Assembly (NCBI GenBank): GCA_039714315.1
Contig: JBDLJM010000008.1
Span: 1-49,490, forward strand
Direction: 5' to 3'
Source: Bacteroidota bacterium
GTDB lineage: Bacteria; Bacteroidota; Bacteroidia; Flavobacteriales; JADGDT01
Length of the DNA: 49,490 nucleotides
Part shown: positions 25,126 to 34,033 of the stretch, one piece after another
Position numbering within the stretch: position 1 is the first letter of the stretch
How the letters are laid out: each line of letters starts with the position of its first letter
Translations under genes and position numbers: made by a program
Notes under the pieces: model-generated
The model's database searches: none
Seen by the model: the letters and a program-made list of their open reading frames with translations, nothing else
Told to the model about the DNA's origin: nothing

Positions 25126-28104
25126 ATGAAATTAATAAAACTCAGAAGTTTATTTACATTCCTCCTGTTCTTGTTATCATTCTTATTTACTGATTTACAT
25201 GCTCAGGATGCGTACATAAGTGGTGTGATTACTGATAAAGCAACCGGAGAGACCCTAATTGGTGCTAACGTAGTTGTAGAGGGAACATCTATAGGTGTAG
25301 CTGCCGATTTAGATGGAAGCTATACTATAACTGGTGTTACTCCGGGTGATTATATATTATGGGTGTCTTACATTGGTTATGCAGATGCTAAAATTCCTAT
25401 TTCTGTTGCGGCTGGTGAAAAGCTAAAAAAGGATGTTTCACTTTCGTATGGTGGCGCAGTTGGTCTGGATGAGGTAGTTATTACTGCTCAGGCCAAAGGT
25501 CAGGTTAATGCCATAAATCGTCAGTTGAATTCAAAGTCTATCAAGAATGTTGTTTCTGCCGAGAAAATTCAGGAATTACCGGATGCAAACGCAGCCGAAA
25601 CTCTTGGTCGTTTACCCGGGGTTTCAGTAAATCGTTCGGGAGGTGAAGGTAGTAAAGTTGTTGTACGTGGATTATCTCCTAAATATAACAAAGTAACGAT
25701 GGAAGGTGTATCTATGGCAGCTTCCGGAGATGATCGTAGTGCAGATATTTCTATGATATCGCCATATTCTCTTGATGGTATTGAGGTTTATAAAGCTGCA
25801 ACTGCCGATAAAGACGGAGAATTTGTAGGTGGTATGATCGAGTTTAAATTAAGAGAAGCCCGTTCAGGTTTTAACGCTGATGTTGTTGGACAAATGGGCT
25901 ACAATGACTTAAAAGGAACTTATGATGATTACTTGGTAAATGCAAGTATTAGTAACAGGTTTTTTGATGATAAATTTGGAGTGTATTTTCAGGGTAATAT
26001 TGAAAAACGTAATCGTAGTGCCAACACAATGAAAGGTGATTACGATGTTTGGACTACTGCTGCAGGAGGAGAATATAATAAGGTTAGAACAAAAGGAGCT
26101 TCTCTTTCTGATGTTATCAGAGAAAAGAAACGTCAGGGAGCTACTATGGTTTTGGATTATAGAATAAATGAAGGTTCTATTAAGTTTATGAACTTTTTCA
26201 GTAATAGTAATACAAGTAAAGATACTTATACTGATAATGTATCTTCTGATTTAGAAGGTAGTAATTTATATAATATTATTTCCGGTCAAAGGGAATCTTC
26301 TGAATTAATGAACTATAGTAATATTTTGGCTTACGAACAGCAATTCAATAAGTTGAAAGTTGAGTCTAAGCTATCTCATTCTTACTCAGAGAATATAACT
26401 CCTTTTCAATTAGAAGGACGTTATTTTCAAGGAAATGGAGTGTTTGATAATCCAGATTTCTTATATGACCAAGTTGCTCCAGCAGTAGTTTTGGATAGTG
26501 CAATAATTGATCCAAAGACGGCTTATTTAACTGATGTAGTTTCTAAGGATGTTACAACAAACGAGCGTCAGTTAGCCGGGACATTAGATTTAACTTATGA
26601 TTTCAAAATTAATGATCAGATAAATGGATTAATTAAATTTGGAGGTAAGTATCGTACAAAACAACGTTCAAAAGATAAGAATGGTTGGGGTGCTAATACG
26701 TCAATATCCTCAGCCGTTGCAACTGCACCAATCTGGGATGTAAATAACTCTGAATTTGATGAGTTAAGAGCTAGATATATGGCAGAGAATCCTGATGCTG
26801 ATATAAATAATTTAGATGGATTAATTTTTTATTATTTAGCTGATAACCCTGATTTTGATCATGAAAATTATATGAACGGGGATTATACTATGGGGTCAGT
26901 AGTTGATTTGGATTTATTAGCTGATATGCACTCTGCTATGTATGATTACGAGAAAGAAGGAGCGAGTACTTTTACTTATGCAAAGACTTCTCAATCGTGG
27001 GATTATCACGGTACTGAAGAGTATAAGGCTGGTTATGTTATGGCAGAGGTGAATTTGGGTAGTAAAATTAAAGTTATTCCCGGTGTTCGTTACGAAAATA
27101 ATACTACCGAATATACAGGTGTTTATGGTGAGACAGATATAGCATTTAGAGAGAAAGTTTATAATAATGTTAGAGATACTACTGTAGTACGAAATAATGC
27201 ATATTTTTTACCGAGTATTCATCTACGTGTAAAACCTATCGATTGGTTTGATGTACGTGTTGCATATACACATACTTTATCTCGTCCGAGTTATTACCAA
27301 ATTGCTCCTCGAATGGATGTGGATGATATTAATGTTAGTTTCAACAACAATCAATTAGTACCGGAGTATTCTAAAAACTGGGATGTTTATTTCTCTTTCC
27401 ACTCAAATAACTTAGGATTGTTGACAGTAGGTGGTTTTACAAAGGCAATCGAGAACATGATTTTCGATCCGGGATATCAAACACTAAGCGATCCTTCAGT
27501 TTATGGTCTGCCGGCTTCGTATGAAGGTAAGATTATTAGAACAACTATTAATAGCGATAAAATAGCATATCTGTCAGGTTTAGAGTTCGATTGGCAATCT
27601 AACTTCTACTTTTTACCAGGAGCTTTAAAGGGACTGGTTATGAATATTAACTATACTTTCATTAGCTCGTCAGCACAATATCCGTTTACCGAACTGAAGG
27701 AGAACGGTGAGTATGAGGAAAATCCTTTTACAGGAATTTTAACACCTTTAAAAGAATATTTTGTTGATTATTATGAGGCGCCATTAGTTGATCAACCTGA
27801 ACATATTGTTAACATTGGTTTAGGGTACGACTATAAAGGCTTCTCTGCCCGTGTATCTATGCTTTATCAGTCTAGAATATTTAAAGGTTCTAATCAATGG
27901 AGGGAGCTGTCTTCTTATAATAAGGAGTATTTACGTTGGGATTTTACTGCTCGTCAAAAACTGGGACATGGATTTGAAATATTTACAAACGTGAATAACA
28001 TTACAAGTGCGAAAGATGTTACGGTTATTAGAGCTACCGGTTATGATAAAGCTATCTCAAACTACGGTATGACTGTAGATTTAGGTCTTAGATGGAGACT
28101 ATAA
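25126..28104 (+). CDS. TonB-dependent outer-membrane receptor with carboxypeptidase-D-like N-terminus
   Basis: The 992-residue receptor has a signal peptide (to about 26, LHAQ), a carboxypeptidase regulatory-like domain (about 28-112) and a plug (about 115-240). The plug contains ELPDANAAETLGRLPGVSVN and VVVRGLSPKYNKVTMEGV, and the C-terminal barrel ends GLRWRL. It should import oligosaccharide across the outer membrane with TonB energy. The plug resembles TonB receptors of the oligosaccharide group more than classical SusC, and no SusD gene is present anywhere in the window. It is transcribed with the beta-helix gene and is followed by a terminator. Confidence 0.93.
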   Translation: MKLIKLRSLFTFLLFLLSFLFTDLHAQDAYISGVITDKATGETLIGANVVVEGTSIGVAADLDGSYTITGVTPGDYILWVSYIGYADAKIPISVAAGEKLKKDVSLSYGGAVGLDEVVITAQAKGQVNAINRQLNSKSIKNVVSAEKIQELPDANAAETLGRLPGVSVNRSGGEGSKVVVRGLSPKYNKVTMEGVSMAASGDDRSADISMISPYSLDGIEVYKAATADKDGEFVGGMIEFKLREARSGFNADVVGQMGYNDLKGTYDDYLVNASISNRFFDDKFGVYFQGNIEKRNRSANTMKGDYDVWTTAAGGEYNKVRTKGASLSDVIREKKRQGATMVLDYRINEGSIKFMNFFSNSNTSKDTYTDNVSSDLEGSNLYNIISGQRESSELMNYSNILAYEQQFNKLKVESKLSHSYSENITPFQLEGRYFQGNGVFDNPDFLYDQVAPAVVLDSAIIDPKTAYLTDVVSKDVTTNERQLAGTLDLTYDFKINDQINGLIKFGGKYRTKQRSKDKNGWGANTSISSAVATAPIWDVNNSEFDELRARYMAENPDADINNLDGLIFYYLADNPDFDHENYMNGDYTMGSVVDLDLLADMHSAMYDYEKEGASTFTYAKTSQSWDYHGTEEYKAGYVMAEVNLGSKIKVIPGVRYENNTTEYTGVYGETDIAFREKVYNNVRDTTVVRNNAYFLPSIHLRVKPIDWFDVRVAYTHTLSRPSYYQIAPRMDVDDINVSFNNNQLVPEYSKNWDVYFSFHSNNLGLLTVGGFTKAIENMIFDPGYQTLSDPSVYGLPASYEGKIIRTTINSDKIAYLSGLEFDWQSNFYFLPGALKGLVMNINYTFISSSAQYPFTELKENGEYEENPFTGILTPLKEYFVDYYEAPLVDQPEHIVNIGLGYDYKGFSARVSMLYQSRIFKGSNQWRELSSYNKEYLRWDFTARQKLGHGFEIFTNVNNITSAKDVTVIRATGYDKAISNYGMTVDLGLRWRL

Positions 28105-28129
28105 CTTTATAGAACTTAATATATACATT

Positions 28130-28160
28130 AAAGGGAGGCCAATGGTCTTCCCTTTTTTTT
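28130..28160 (+). terminator. Terminator after the TonB receptor gene
   Basis: A stem GGGA-GGCC / GGTC-TTCCC with one bulge and a 3-nt loop is followed by TTTTTTTT. Its last T is also the first base of regulon site 4. Confidence 0.82.
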
Positions 28161-28225
28161 GCCAATTTGTTAATTACTATTATCATTTAGTGTATTCTGA
28201 GGAACTTTAATTCTGAGTATTATTG
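28160..28225 (+). promoter_or_regulatory. Regulon site 4: operator and promoter of the lipoprotein/hydrolase genes
   Basis: Half-sites TGCCAATTTGTTAATTA (28160) and TATCATTTAGTGTATTC (28181) are 21 bp apart. The -33 position has TTC rather than TTG, then 20 bp and TATTATTG at 28218-28225. The distal half touches the preceding terminator's T-run. Confidence 0.8.
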
Positions 28226-28279
28226 TATTAGTAAAAAGCGAAAGGTAATTACCCTTAATAACAAGCAACTAATAGTTGT

Positions 28280-28963
28280 ATGAATTTAATTTTAAAACTA
28301 ATTTCCTTAATATTATTTTCACTGATAATAGTGTCGTGTAATAGCAAGACTGAAGAAGAAGTATATTCTAATTCTTTGGAGGTGAATTTTGAAGAGCAGA
28401 ATGCATTGTCAAAATGGTTGACAAACGATGATGCCAACTGGAAGATTACAGAAGAAAATGGAGTAAGAGAATTGAGTTTATTGCGAAAAGGAGAATTTGG
28501 GAAAGTACGTAAACCATCTTCTTTTGCTGCTATTAAAGGACTTGATGTAACAGATTTTGAACTTACTCTCGACGCAAAAGTATTATCCGATTCTACTATA
28601 GTTGGACGTGATGCTATAATCTATTTTGCTTTTCAGGATCCGATGCATTTTTACTATGTTCACCTTTCTAACGATAATCACAAGTATCATAATATAATCG
28701 GAATAGTTGATGGAAAAGATCGTTTGCCTATTACCGAAAAGTTTAATGATGATAGTAAAAAGCGTTTCTTCGATTACAACTGGCATAAAGTAAAAGTTGT
28801 ACGTAACCTAGCTAAAGGTTCAATTAAGGTTTATGTAGACGATATGAAAAATCCAATTCAGAATATAATTGACAAAACATTAACTCATGGAAGTGTTGGA
28901 GTTGGGTCGTTTGATGATTTTGGGAAATTTCGCAACATAAAACTTAAGTACAATAGAAAATAA
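28280..28963 (+). CDS. LamG/DUF1080-like lipoprotein
   Basis: The 227-residue protein has a lipoprotein signal (IIVSC, Cys20) and a single concanavalin-like beta-sandwich (about 33-224). The sequence FELTLDAKV, IIYFAFQDPMHFYYVHLS, WHKVKVVRN and VYVDDMKNP follows the pattern of DUF1080 / 3-keto-disaccharide hydrolase-like or LamG domains. In some families these bind or cleave sugars; here catalysis is not evident. It opens the transcription unit under regulon site 4, with a hydrolase-like lipoprotein gene 35 bp downstream. Confidence 0.75.
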   Translation: MNLILKLISLILFSLIIVSCNSKTEEEVYSNSLEVNFEEQNALSKWLTNDDANWKITEENGVRELSLLRKGEFGKVRKPSSFAAIKGLDVTDFELTLDAKVLSDSTIVGRDAIIYFAFQDPMHFYYVHLSNDNHKYHNIIGIVDGKDRLPITEKFNDDSKKRFFDYNWHKVKVVRNLAKGSIKVYVDDMKNPIQNIIDKTLTHGSVGVGSFDDFGKFRNIKLKYNRK

Positions 28964-28998
28964 TAAGTAGTAAATAAATATCTATTAAGTAATTCAAA

Positions 28999-30297
28999 AT
29001 GAATATAAAATCTATCAAAGAAATAGCGTTAAAGTTTGCTTTAATGTTTGCAATTTTAGGAGGAGCTTCATGTTCTCAACAAGCAGATAAAAAACAAGAG
29101 ATTGTTAAGGTTGCTGCTGAGGCTAATGGAAATTACGATGTAATTTCGGCTAAGGAAGAAAAAGAAATTAGAGATGCTCATAAATCAGAATCTGCAAAAT
29201 GGAAAAACGGATTGTCTCAAGATCCAAATTATTTTCCATTAGCAGTATGGCTACAGGATGCTAAGTATGCAAAGCAATACAAAGAAATAGGGATTAATCT
29301 TTATGTTGCTAAGTGGGGTCCTGTGACCGAGGATTACCTTGCGAAATTAAAAGAAGCAGATATGAAAACTATTTGTGGATTAGATGAGGTAACTAAAAAA
29401 CATATAGATAATCCAACAATTGTCGGGTGGCATATGTTACCTGATGAGCCGGATAATGCCCAGCCTGCAAAAGAAGGACACGGGTATGGACCTTGCCAGG
29501 GACCGGATGAAACAAAAATGACTTATGATGCTATAAAAGCAATTGATGATACTCGTCCTGTATATTTAGGATTAGGAGTAGGTATTGCTTACCACCCATA
29601 CCGTGGTAGAGGTAGTGAGTGTGGCGGTGATACAACTTCTTACCCTCACTACACAAAAGCAGGAGATATTTTTGGATGGGATGTATATCCTGTTGCAGGA
29701 CCACCACAGCCACGTGCAGCCGGTGACTTCGGATACATAGGCTACGGTATGGATAACATGGGGCGTTGGGCTCACGGTAAAGATACCTGGATGGCTATTG
29801 GTACTACTCGTATTCGTAAAACAGGATTAATGCCAACAGGTGACGATGTACAGGCAGCAGTTTGGATGGCATTAATTCATGGAGCAAAAGGTATTGTTTA
29901 TTTTTCTCACGGTTTTTATCCAAAATTAAATGAGATTGGATTACTTACAAACACTCCTGTAACCGAAGCTGTAAAAGTAATGAATGGTCAGATTATGTCA
30001 TTGGCACCGGTATTAAACTCTCCAACTGTAAAGGGTTTGGTTAAAGTACAAGATATGCCATACGATATGCAGGTTGATACTATGGTAAAGGAGTATGATG
30101 GTTACTACTATATTTTTGCAATCGAAAATAATGGAGAGCAATTATCGGCAGTTTTCGAACTTGATAAATCGATAAGAGGAAAGAAAGCTGAGGTTCTTTT
30201 TGAAGATAGAACTATTGAAATTGGAGGTGGTATTTTTGTTGATAACTTTACTCAGAAAACTGGATTCCAACATCATATCTATAAAATTAAGAAGTAG
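28999..30297 (+). CDS. Lipoprotein with (beta/alpha)8 glycosidase-like domain, apparently lacking the nucleophile
   Basis: The 432-residue lipoprotein (lipobox GGASC, Cys25) has a TIM-barrel-like domain of about 75-350 that starts PNYFPLAVWLQ. WHMLPDEPDNA puts a Glu at 150 in the place of the clan GH-A acid/base (DEP instead of NEP). The paralogue at 37745 has AIEAS at the predicted beta-7 nucleophile position; here the same place reads AIGTT (Gly268). HGAKGIVYFSH is the likely beta-8 strand and matches the paralogue closely. A C-terminal beta domain (about 350-432) follows. It may bind without cleaving, or use another residue. No family is assigned with certainty. Confidence 0.7.
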   Translation: MNIKSIKEIALKFALMFAILGGASCSQQADKKQEIVKVAAEANGNYDVISAKEEKEIRDAHKSESAKWKNGLSQDPNYFPLAVWLQDAKYAKQYKEIGINLYVAKWGPVTEDYLAKLKEADMKTICGLDEVTKKHIDNPTIVGWHMLPDEPDNAQPAKEGHGYGPCQGPDETKMTYDAIKAIDDTRPVYLGLGVGIAYHPYRGRGSECGGDTTSYPHYTKAGDIFGWDVYPVAGPPQPRAAGDFGYIGYGMDNMGRWAHGKDTWMAIGTTRIRKTGLMPTGDDVQAAVWMALIHGAKGIVYFSHGFYPKLNEIGLLTNTPVTEAVKVMNGQIMSLAPVLNSPTVKGLVKVQDMPYDMQVDTMVKEYDGYYYIFAIENNGEQLSAVFELDKSIRGKKAEVLFEDRTIEIGGGIFVDNFTQKTGFQHHIYKIKK

Positions 30298-30498
30298 GTC
30301 ATTGTTGTTATTCTGCAGAGACAATTTATGAATCGTCTTTACGGATGGCGGATGATTCATTAATTGTCTCATGTTCGGAGCTACAAGCAAAAGATTCTTA
30401 TATTAGGCTAAAGCTCCGCTCGGAATGACGGAAAATTAGATTAACCGGCTTACAGCTTTAGGTAATATACCTAAGCCAAAAGCCAAAAGCATATAAAA
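30298..30498. repeat. Intergenic inverted-repeat element upstream of the mannonate oxidoreductase gene
   Basis: A 17-bp inverted repeat with one mismatch (GAGACAATTTATGAATC at 30318-30334, GATTCATTAATTGTCTC at 30354-30370) is followed by CGGAGCT ... AGCTCCG (about 30375-30420) and CTCGGAATGACGG. The last part is of a kind frequent between genes in flavobacteria. No regulon half-site is seen here, so the next two genes may depend on read-through or another promoter. Confidence 0.6.
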
Positions 30499-31320
30499 AT
30501 GTCATATTTAGATAAATTATTCAACCTCGAAGGTAGAGTAGCTGTAATTACAGGTGGTGGTGGTGCCATTGCTAGTAATATGGCCGAAGGATTTGTGAAA
30601 TCAGGTGCAAAAGTTGTACTTCTTGACCTTAGAAAAGAAGCTACTGACGAAGTAGTTGCTAAACTTTCAGAATTTGGAACTGTAGTAGGAAAAGCAGTTA
30701 ACGTACTTGAAGAGGGGGTGTTAAAATCAGTTTTAGCTGAAATTATCGAAGAGTTCGGAAAGGTTGATGTACTTATTAATGCCGCCGGAGGAAATATGCC
30801 TGGAGCAACTATTGGTCCTGATCAAACTATTTTTGATTTAGATATGGAAGCTTTCTCAAAAGTTACTACACTAAACCTTGATGGTTCTGTACTTCCATCT
30901 TTGATATTTGGAGAACAAATGGCTAAACAAGGAACAGGTAACATTATAAATATTTCATCGATGGCTGCCGATAGAGTACTTACTCGTGTAGTTGGATATT
31001 CTGCTTCAAAAGCTGCAATAACAAACTTTACAAAATGGATGTCGGTTGAAATGGCTCAGAAATTCGAAGGAAATATCAGAGTTAACGCTATAGCACCCGG
31101 ATTTTTTGTAGGAGAGCAAAACCGTGCTTTAATGCTAAACGAAGATGGTTCGTTAACCGAAAGAGGAAATCAAATTATTTCGAATACCCCAATGGGACGT
31201 TTCGGTGATTTGAGCGAAACTGTAGGAGCAGCATTATTTTTAGTATCAGATGCAGCTAAGTTTATTACAGGTACTGTAGTTCCTGTTGATGGTGGATTTA
31301 GCGCATATAGCGGGGTGTAA
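30499..31320 (+). CDS. SDR-type D-mannonate oxidoreductase (fructuronate reductase)
   Basis: The 273-residue short-chain dehydrogenase has a Rossmann motif VITGGGGAIASNMAEGF, NAAGGN, and the catalytic Ser-Tyr-Lys set (ISSMAADR, then YSASKAA). The sequence closely resembles SDR proteins that act as D-mannonate oxidoreductases beside uxuA, interconverting fructuronate and D-mannonate. Assignment rests on this resemblance and on the uxuA gene 69 bp downstream. It is cytoplasmic and feeds hexuronate into the KDG route. Confidence 0.82.
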   Translation: MSYLDKLFNLEGRVAVITGGGGAIASNMAEGFVKSGAKVVLLDLRKEATDEVVAKLSEFGTVVGKAVNVLEEGVLKSVLAEIIEEFGKVDVLINAAGGNMPGATIGPDQTIFDLDMEAFSKVTTLNLDGSVLPSLIFGEQMAKQGTGNIINISSMAADRVLTRVVGYSASKAAITNFTKWMSVEMAQKFEGNIRVNAIAPGFFVGEQNRALMLNEDGSLTERGNQIISNTPMGRFGDLSETVGAALFLVSDAAKFITGTVVPVDGGFSAYSGV

Positions 31321-31334
31321 CAGATACAGATATA

Positions 31335-31374
31335 GACGCACAGCCGTGCGTCTCAACAATATAGACGGCATGTC
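31335..31374. repeat. Palindromic repeat element between the oxidoreductase and uxuA genes
   Basis: A perfect 7-bp hairpin GACGCAC-AGCC-GTGCGTC (31335-31352) is followed by AGAC-GGCAT-GTCT (31362-31374). Both stand in a spacer of only 69 bp within a probable operon. The form resembles REP-like elements common in Bacteroidota genomes. Confidence 0.65.
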
Positions 31375-31389
31375 TAAACAAGAAAAAAA

Positions 31390-32583
31390 ATGGCATTAGA
31401 ACAAACATGGAGATGGTACGGCCCGAACGACCCTATCACTTTAGCAGAGGTAAAGCAAACAGGAGCAACAGGTATTGTTTCTGCTTTATCGCATATTCCT
31501 AACGGGGAAGTTTGGACGTTTGAAGAAATAAAAAAACGTCAGGAAATTATTGCGGAGGCAGGTTTAACTTGGTCGGTAATTGAAAGTATTCCTGTATCGG
31601 AAGATATTAAAAAGCAAAGTGGCGATTATAAGCAGCACATCGAAAACTACAAGCAATCGTTAATCAACGTTGGTAAATGTGGTATAGAAACGGTTTGTTA
31701 TAACTTCATGCCTGTGTTGGATTGGTCGCGTACAGATTTAATGCACCAATTCGAAGATGGTTCTTTCGCTTTGATGTTTAACCCAACGGCTTTTGCTGCT
31801 TTCGAATTGCATATTCTTAAGCGTAAAGGTGTAGAGGCAGAGTATTCAGAAGAAGAGAAGAAAGCTGCTAAAGACTATTACGAAAAACTTGACGATTCGG
31901 CTAAATTCGAACTTACTAAATCAATTCTAGGAGGTTTACCCGGATCGGAAGAGTCGTTCAGTATAGAGGATTTCCAAACTGTACTTGATGCTTATGCCCA
32001 TATTGATGCTGATAAACTTCGCGAGCACCTTTATTATTTCTTGAGAGAAGTAATTCCGGTTGCTGAAAGTGCAGGAGTTCGTATGGCTATTCACCCTGAT
32101 GATCCTCCAAAACCATTGTTAGGTTTGCCACGTATTGTAAGTAATATCAACGATGCAAAAGCACTTTGTGCTGCTGTTGATTCGCCTTCAAACGGAGTTA
32201 CTTTATGTACAGGTTCGTACGGTGTTGGTGTTGAAAACGACTTGGTAGAAATGACTCGTGAGTTAGCCGACAAAATTCACTTTATACACCTGCGTAACGT
32301 ATCGCGTGATGAAAGCGGATATTTTATGGAAGATAACCACATGGTAGGTGATGTTGATATGTACGGTGTAATGAAAGAGTTGCTTATTGAAGAGCGACGA
32401 AGAAAATCCGAAGGAAGAGCTGATTGGCAAATGCCTGTTCGTCCTGATCATGGACACCTTATGTTCGACGATATTAAAAAACAGAAAACAAATCCGGGTT
32501 ATTCTTTATACGGACGAATGAGAGGCTTAGCTGAAATTCGCGGGCTGGAAATTGGTGTTGAGCGTTCGTTAGACGAAAAATAA
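31390..32583 (+). CDS. uxuA: Mannonate dehydratase
   Basis: UxuA dehydrates D-mannonate to 2-keto-3-deoxy-D-gluconate (KDG). The 397-residue length is typical and the start EQTWRWYGPNDPITLAEV matches the enzyme family nearly end to end. Conserved TIM-barrel segments include VCYNFMPVLDWSRTDL, MAIHPDDPPKPLLGLPRI, GSYGVGVENDL and RPDHGHLMFDD. It lies in an operon with the mannonate oxidoreductase. KDG kinase and aldolase are not in the window. Its presence indicates that the locus yields glucuronate, or a related uronate that enters at fructuronate. Confidence 0.96.
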   Translation: MALEQTWRWYGPNDPITLAEVKQTGATGIVSALSHIPNGEVWTFEEIKKRQEIIAEAGLTWSVIESIPVSEDIKKQSGDYKQHIENYKQSLINVGKCGIETVCYNFMPVLDWSRTDLMHQFEDGSFALMFNPTAFAAFELHILKRKGVEAEYSEEEKKAAKDYYEKLDDSAKFELTKSILGGLPGSEESFSIEDFQTVLDAYAHIDADKLREHLYYFLREVIPVAESAGVRMAIHPDDPPKPLLGLPRIVSNINDAKALCAAVDSPSNGVTLCTGSYGVGVENDLVEMTRELADKIHFIHLRNVSRDESGYFMEDNHMVGDVDMYGVMKELLIEERRRKSEGRADWQMPVRPDHGHLMFDDIKKQKTNPGYSLYGRMRGLAEIRGLEIGVERSLDEK

Positions 32584-32993
32584 AAAGATGCTCACCTTTA
32601 TTTGTTATGCATTGTGATAGAGATTAAAAAATATACTAATACTATTTACAGTTTTAACTGTATGTTTATTATACCAAATGAATTTCAGAATGCACTACTC
32701 AAACGTTTGCTTGTGATAATTTGAGCCTTATTACTATCGTCAAACTTCCTAAACTGGTTTACAATTGATAAAACAGATCTTTTTGTATCTGTAGGATGTT
32801 ACTATGTTGATTTGGTTTATTATATATCTGAGCTTAAGCCAATCGAAGTTTTCGAAGAAGCTGTTGATGAGGTTTTAGGATAACGCAAATAGTAGGGGTG
32901 CAACTCAAAGTCGCACTCCAACTATATTTTGTACACACATTTAGTCACGGTGTCGCTTTGGGAGATGTCGTGATTTTTTTTAAATAGAAAAGA
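32584..32993. other. 410-bp non-coding stretch with a gene remnant and hairpins
   Basis: An interrupted frame (32662-32883) occupies the middle. A hairpin GGGGTGC ... GCACTCC follows at about 32896-32919. TCACG ... CGTGA plus a T-run (about 32945-32981) lies just before the EamA gene and could act as a leader or terminator. A lone CATTTAGT at 32938-32945 resembles part of a regulon half-site, but the paired half is missing. Confidence 0.5.
32662..32883 (+). pseudogene. Possible decayed gene fragment with in-frame stop
   Basis: An ATG at 32662 opens 20 codons, then an in-frame TGA (32722-32724) and 52 further sense codons to TAA at 32881-32883. The second part reads like real protein (LFVSVGCYYVDLVYYISELK then PIEVFEEAVDEVLG). 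I do not recognise the family. Chance cannot be ruled out. Confidence 0.3.
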
Positions 32994-33875
32994 ATGAAAG
33001 AAAAGAGTTTATCAGGAGGTTTAATAGAGCTTAATTTAGCAATGTTGTTTATGAGCACCTCCGGTATGCTTGGACGTTATATAGATATGCCAACTCCTGT
33101 AACAATAGGGTTAAGGGCTTTATTTGCAGGTATTATTCTTTTGTTTTTTATTAAACTGAAAAAATACAATCTGAAAATAAAATCAGAAGACCGAGGAAGA
33201 GTTGTATTTGGTGGATTACTACTTGGTTTACATTGGGTAACTTACTTTTATGCATTACAATTGTCGAATGTGGCTATAGGTATGTTGTCGTTATTTACAT
33301 ATCCTGCTATTACTTCTATTCTGGAAGGGCTTGTTATGAAAACCAGAATATTGAAGACTCATATTGTACTTAGTTTAATAGTTTTGGTTGGTATTTATTT
33401 TCTAGTACCTGAGTTCGATATTCAGAGTGATAATTTAAAAGCAGTTGCTTTTGGGGTGTTTTCGGCATTTAGTTACTCTTTGCGAAATATCTTGATGAAA
33501 ACTAAGGTCAATAAATACAATGGTTCGGTATTGATGACCTATCAAATGTTTGTAATAGCAATTGTGTTATTGCCATTTTTCTTTGTTTTAGATACTTCAA
33601 AAATTGTAGAATTTATTCCGGCAACAATTGTTCTAGCATTGTTAACTACATCAATCGGACATACATTATTTGTTTCCAGTCTAAAATATTTTTCAACATC
33701 AACAGCTAGTATAATAAGTAGCACACAGCCTGTATATGGAATTGTTTTGGGAATGATTTTTCTGCATGAATTTCCAAAGTCAACCACAATTATAGGTGGT
33801 GTTATTATTATATCTACAGTATTAGTCGAAAATTTACGTTTATATTTTTCCAACAAAAAACTTAAAAAAGTATGA
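32994..33875 (+). CDS. EamA/DMT family transporter
   Basis: The 293-residue protein has ten membrane segments and two EamA repeats, starting GGLIELNLAMLFMSTSGMLG. It could export or import a small metabolite; the substrate is unknown. The upstream gap of 410 bp holds no full regulon site. Its place between uxuA and a CE2-like esterase suggests a role tied to the locus, but this is only context. Confidence 0.85.
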   Translation: MKEKSLSGGLIELNLAMLFMSTSGMLGRYIDMPTPVTIGLRALFAGIILLFFIKLKKYNLKIKSEDRGRVVFGGLLLGLHWVTYFYALQLSNVAIGMLSLFTYPAITSILEGLVMKTRILKTHIVLSLIVLVGIYFLVPEFDIQSDNLKAVAFGVFSAFSYSLRNILMKTKVNKYNGSVLMTYQMFVIAIVLLPFFFVLDTSKIVEFIPATIVLALLTTSIGHTLFVSSLKYFSTSTASIISSTQPVYGIVLGMIFLHEFPKSTTIIGGVIIISTVLVENLRLYFSNKKLKKV

Positions 33876-34033
33876 GTAGTTTAGATGTAGAGGAGCCTGC
33901 ATATACAAAGCATATTGTATGTATCTTACGACTTTCTAGAAAATAATCCAGAAAAAAATGAAAGGTAATCTATTTTTAAAATTAAACTAACACACTGTGG
34001 GCTTGCTACGGGGATTATTTACTGAAAATTATT

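Noticed and set aside
25126-28104. Calling the TonB receptor a SusC with a SusD partner
   Set aside because: No SusD-like lipoprotein is encoded next to it or elsewhere in the window.
32935-32951. Ninth regulon half-site (ACACATTTAGTCACGGT) before the EamA gene
   Set aside because: Only the core CATTTAGT matches. There is no partner half-site 21 bp upstream and no TTG at the -33 position.
33903-33920. ATACAA ... TTGTAT inverted repeat before the CE2-like gene as an operator
   Set aside because: It is short, AT-rich and single, so it cannot be told from chance.
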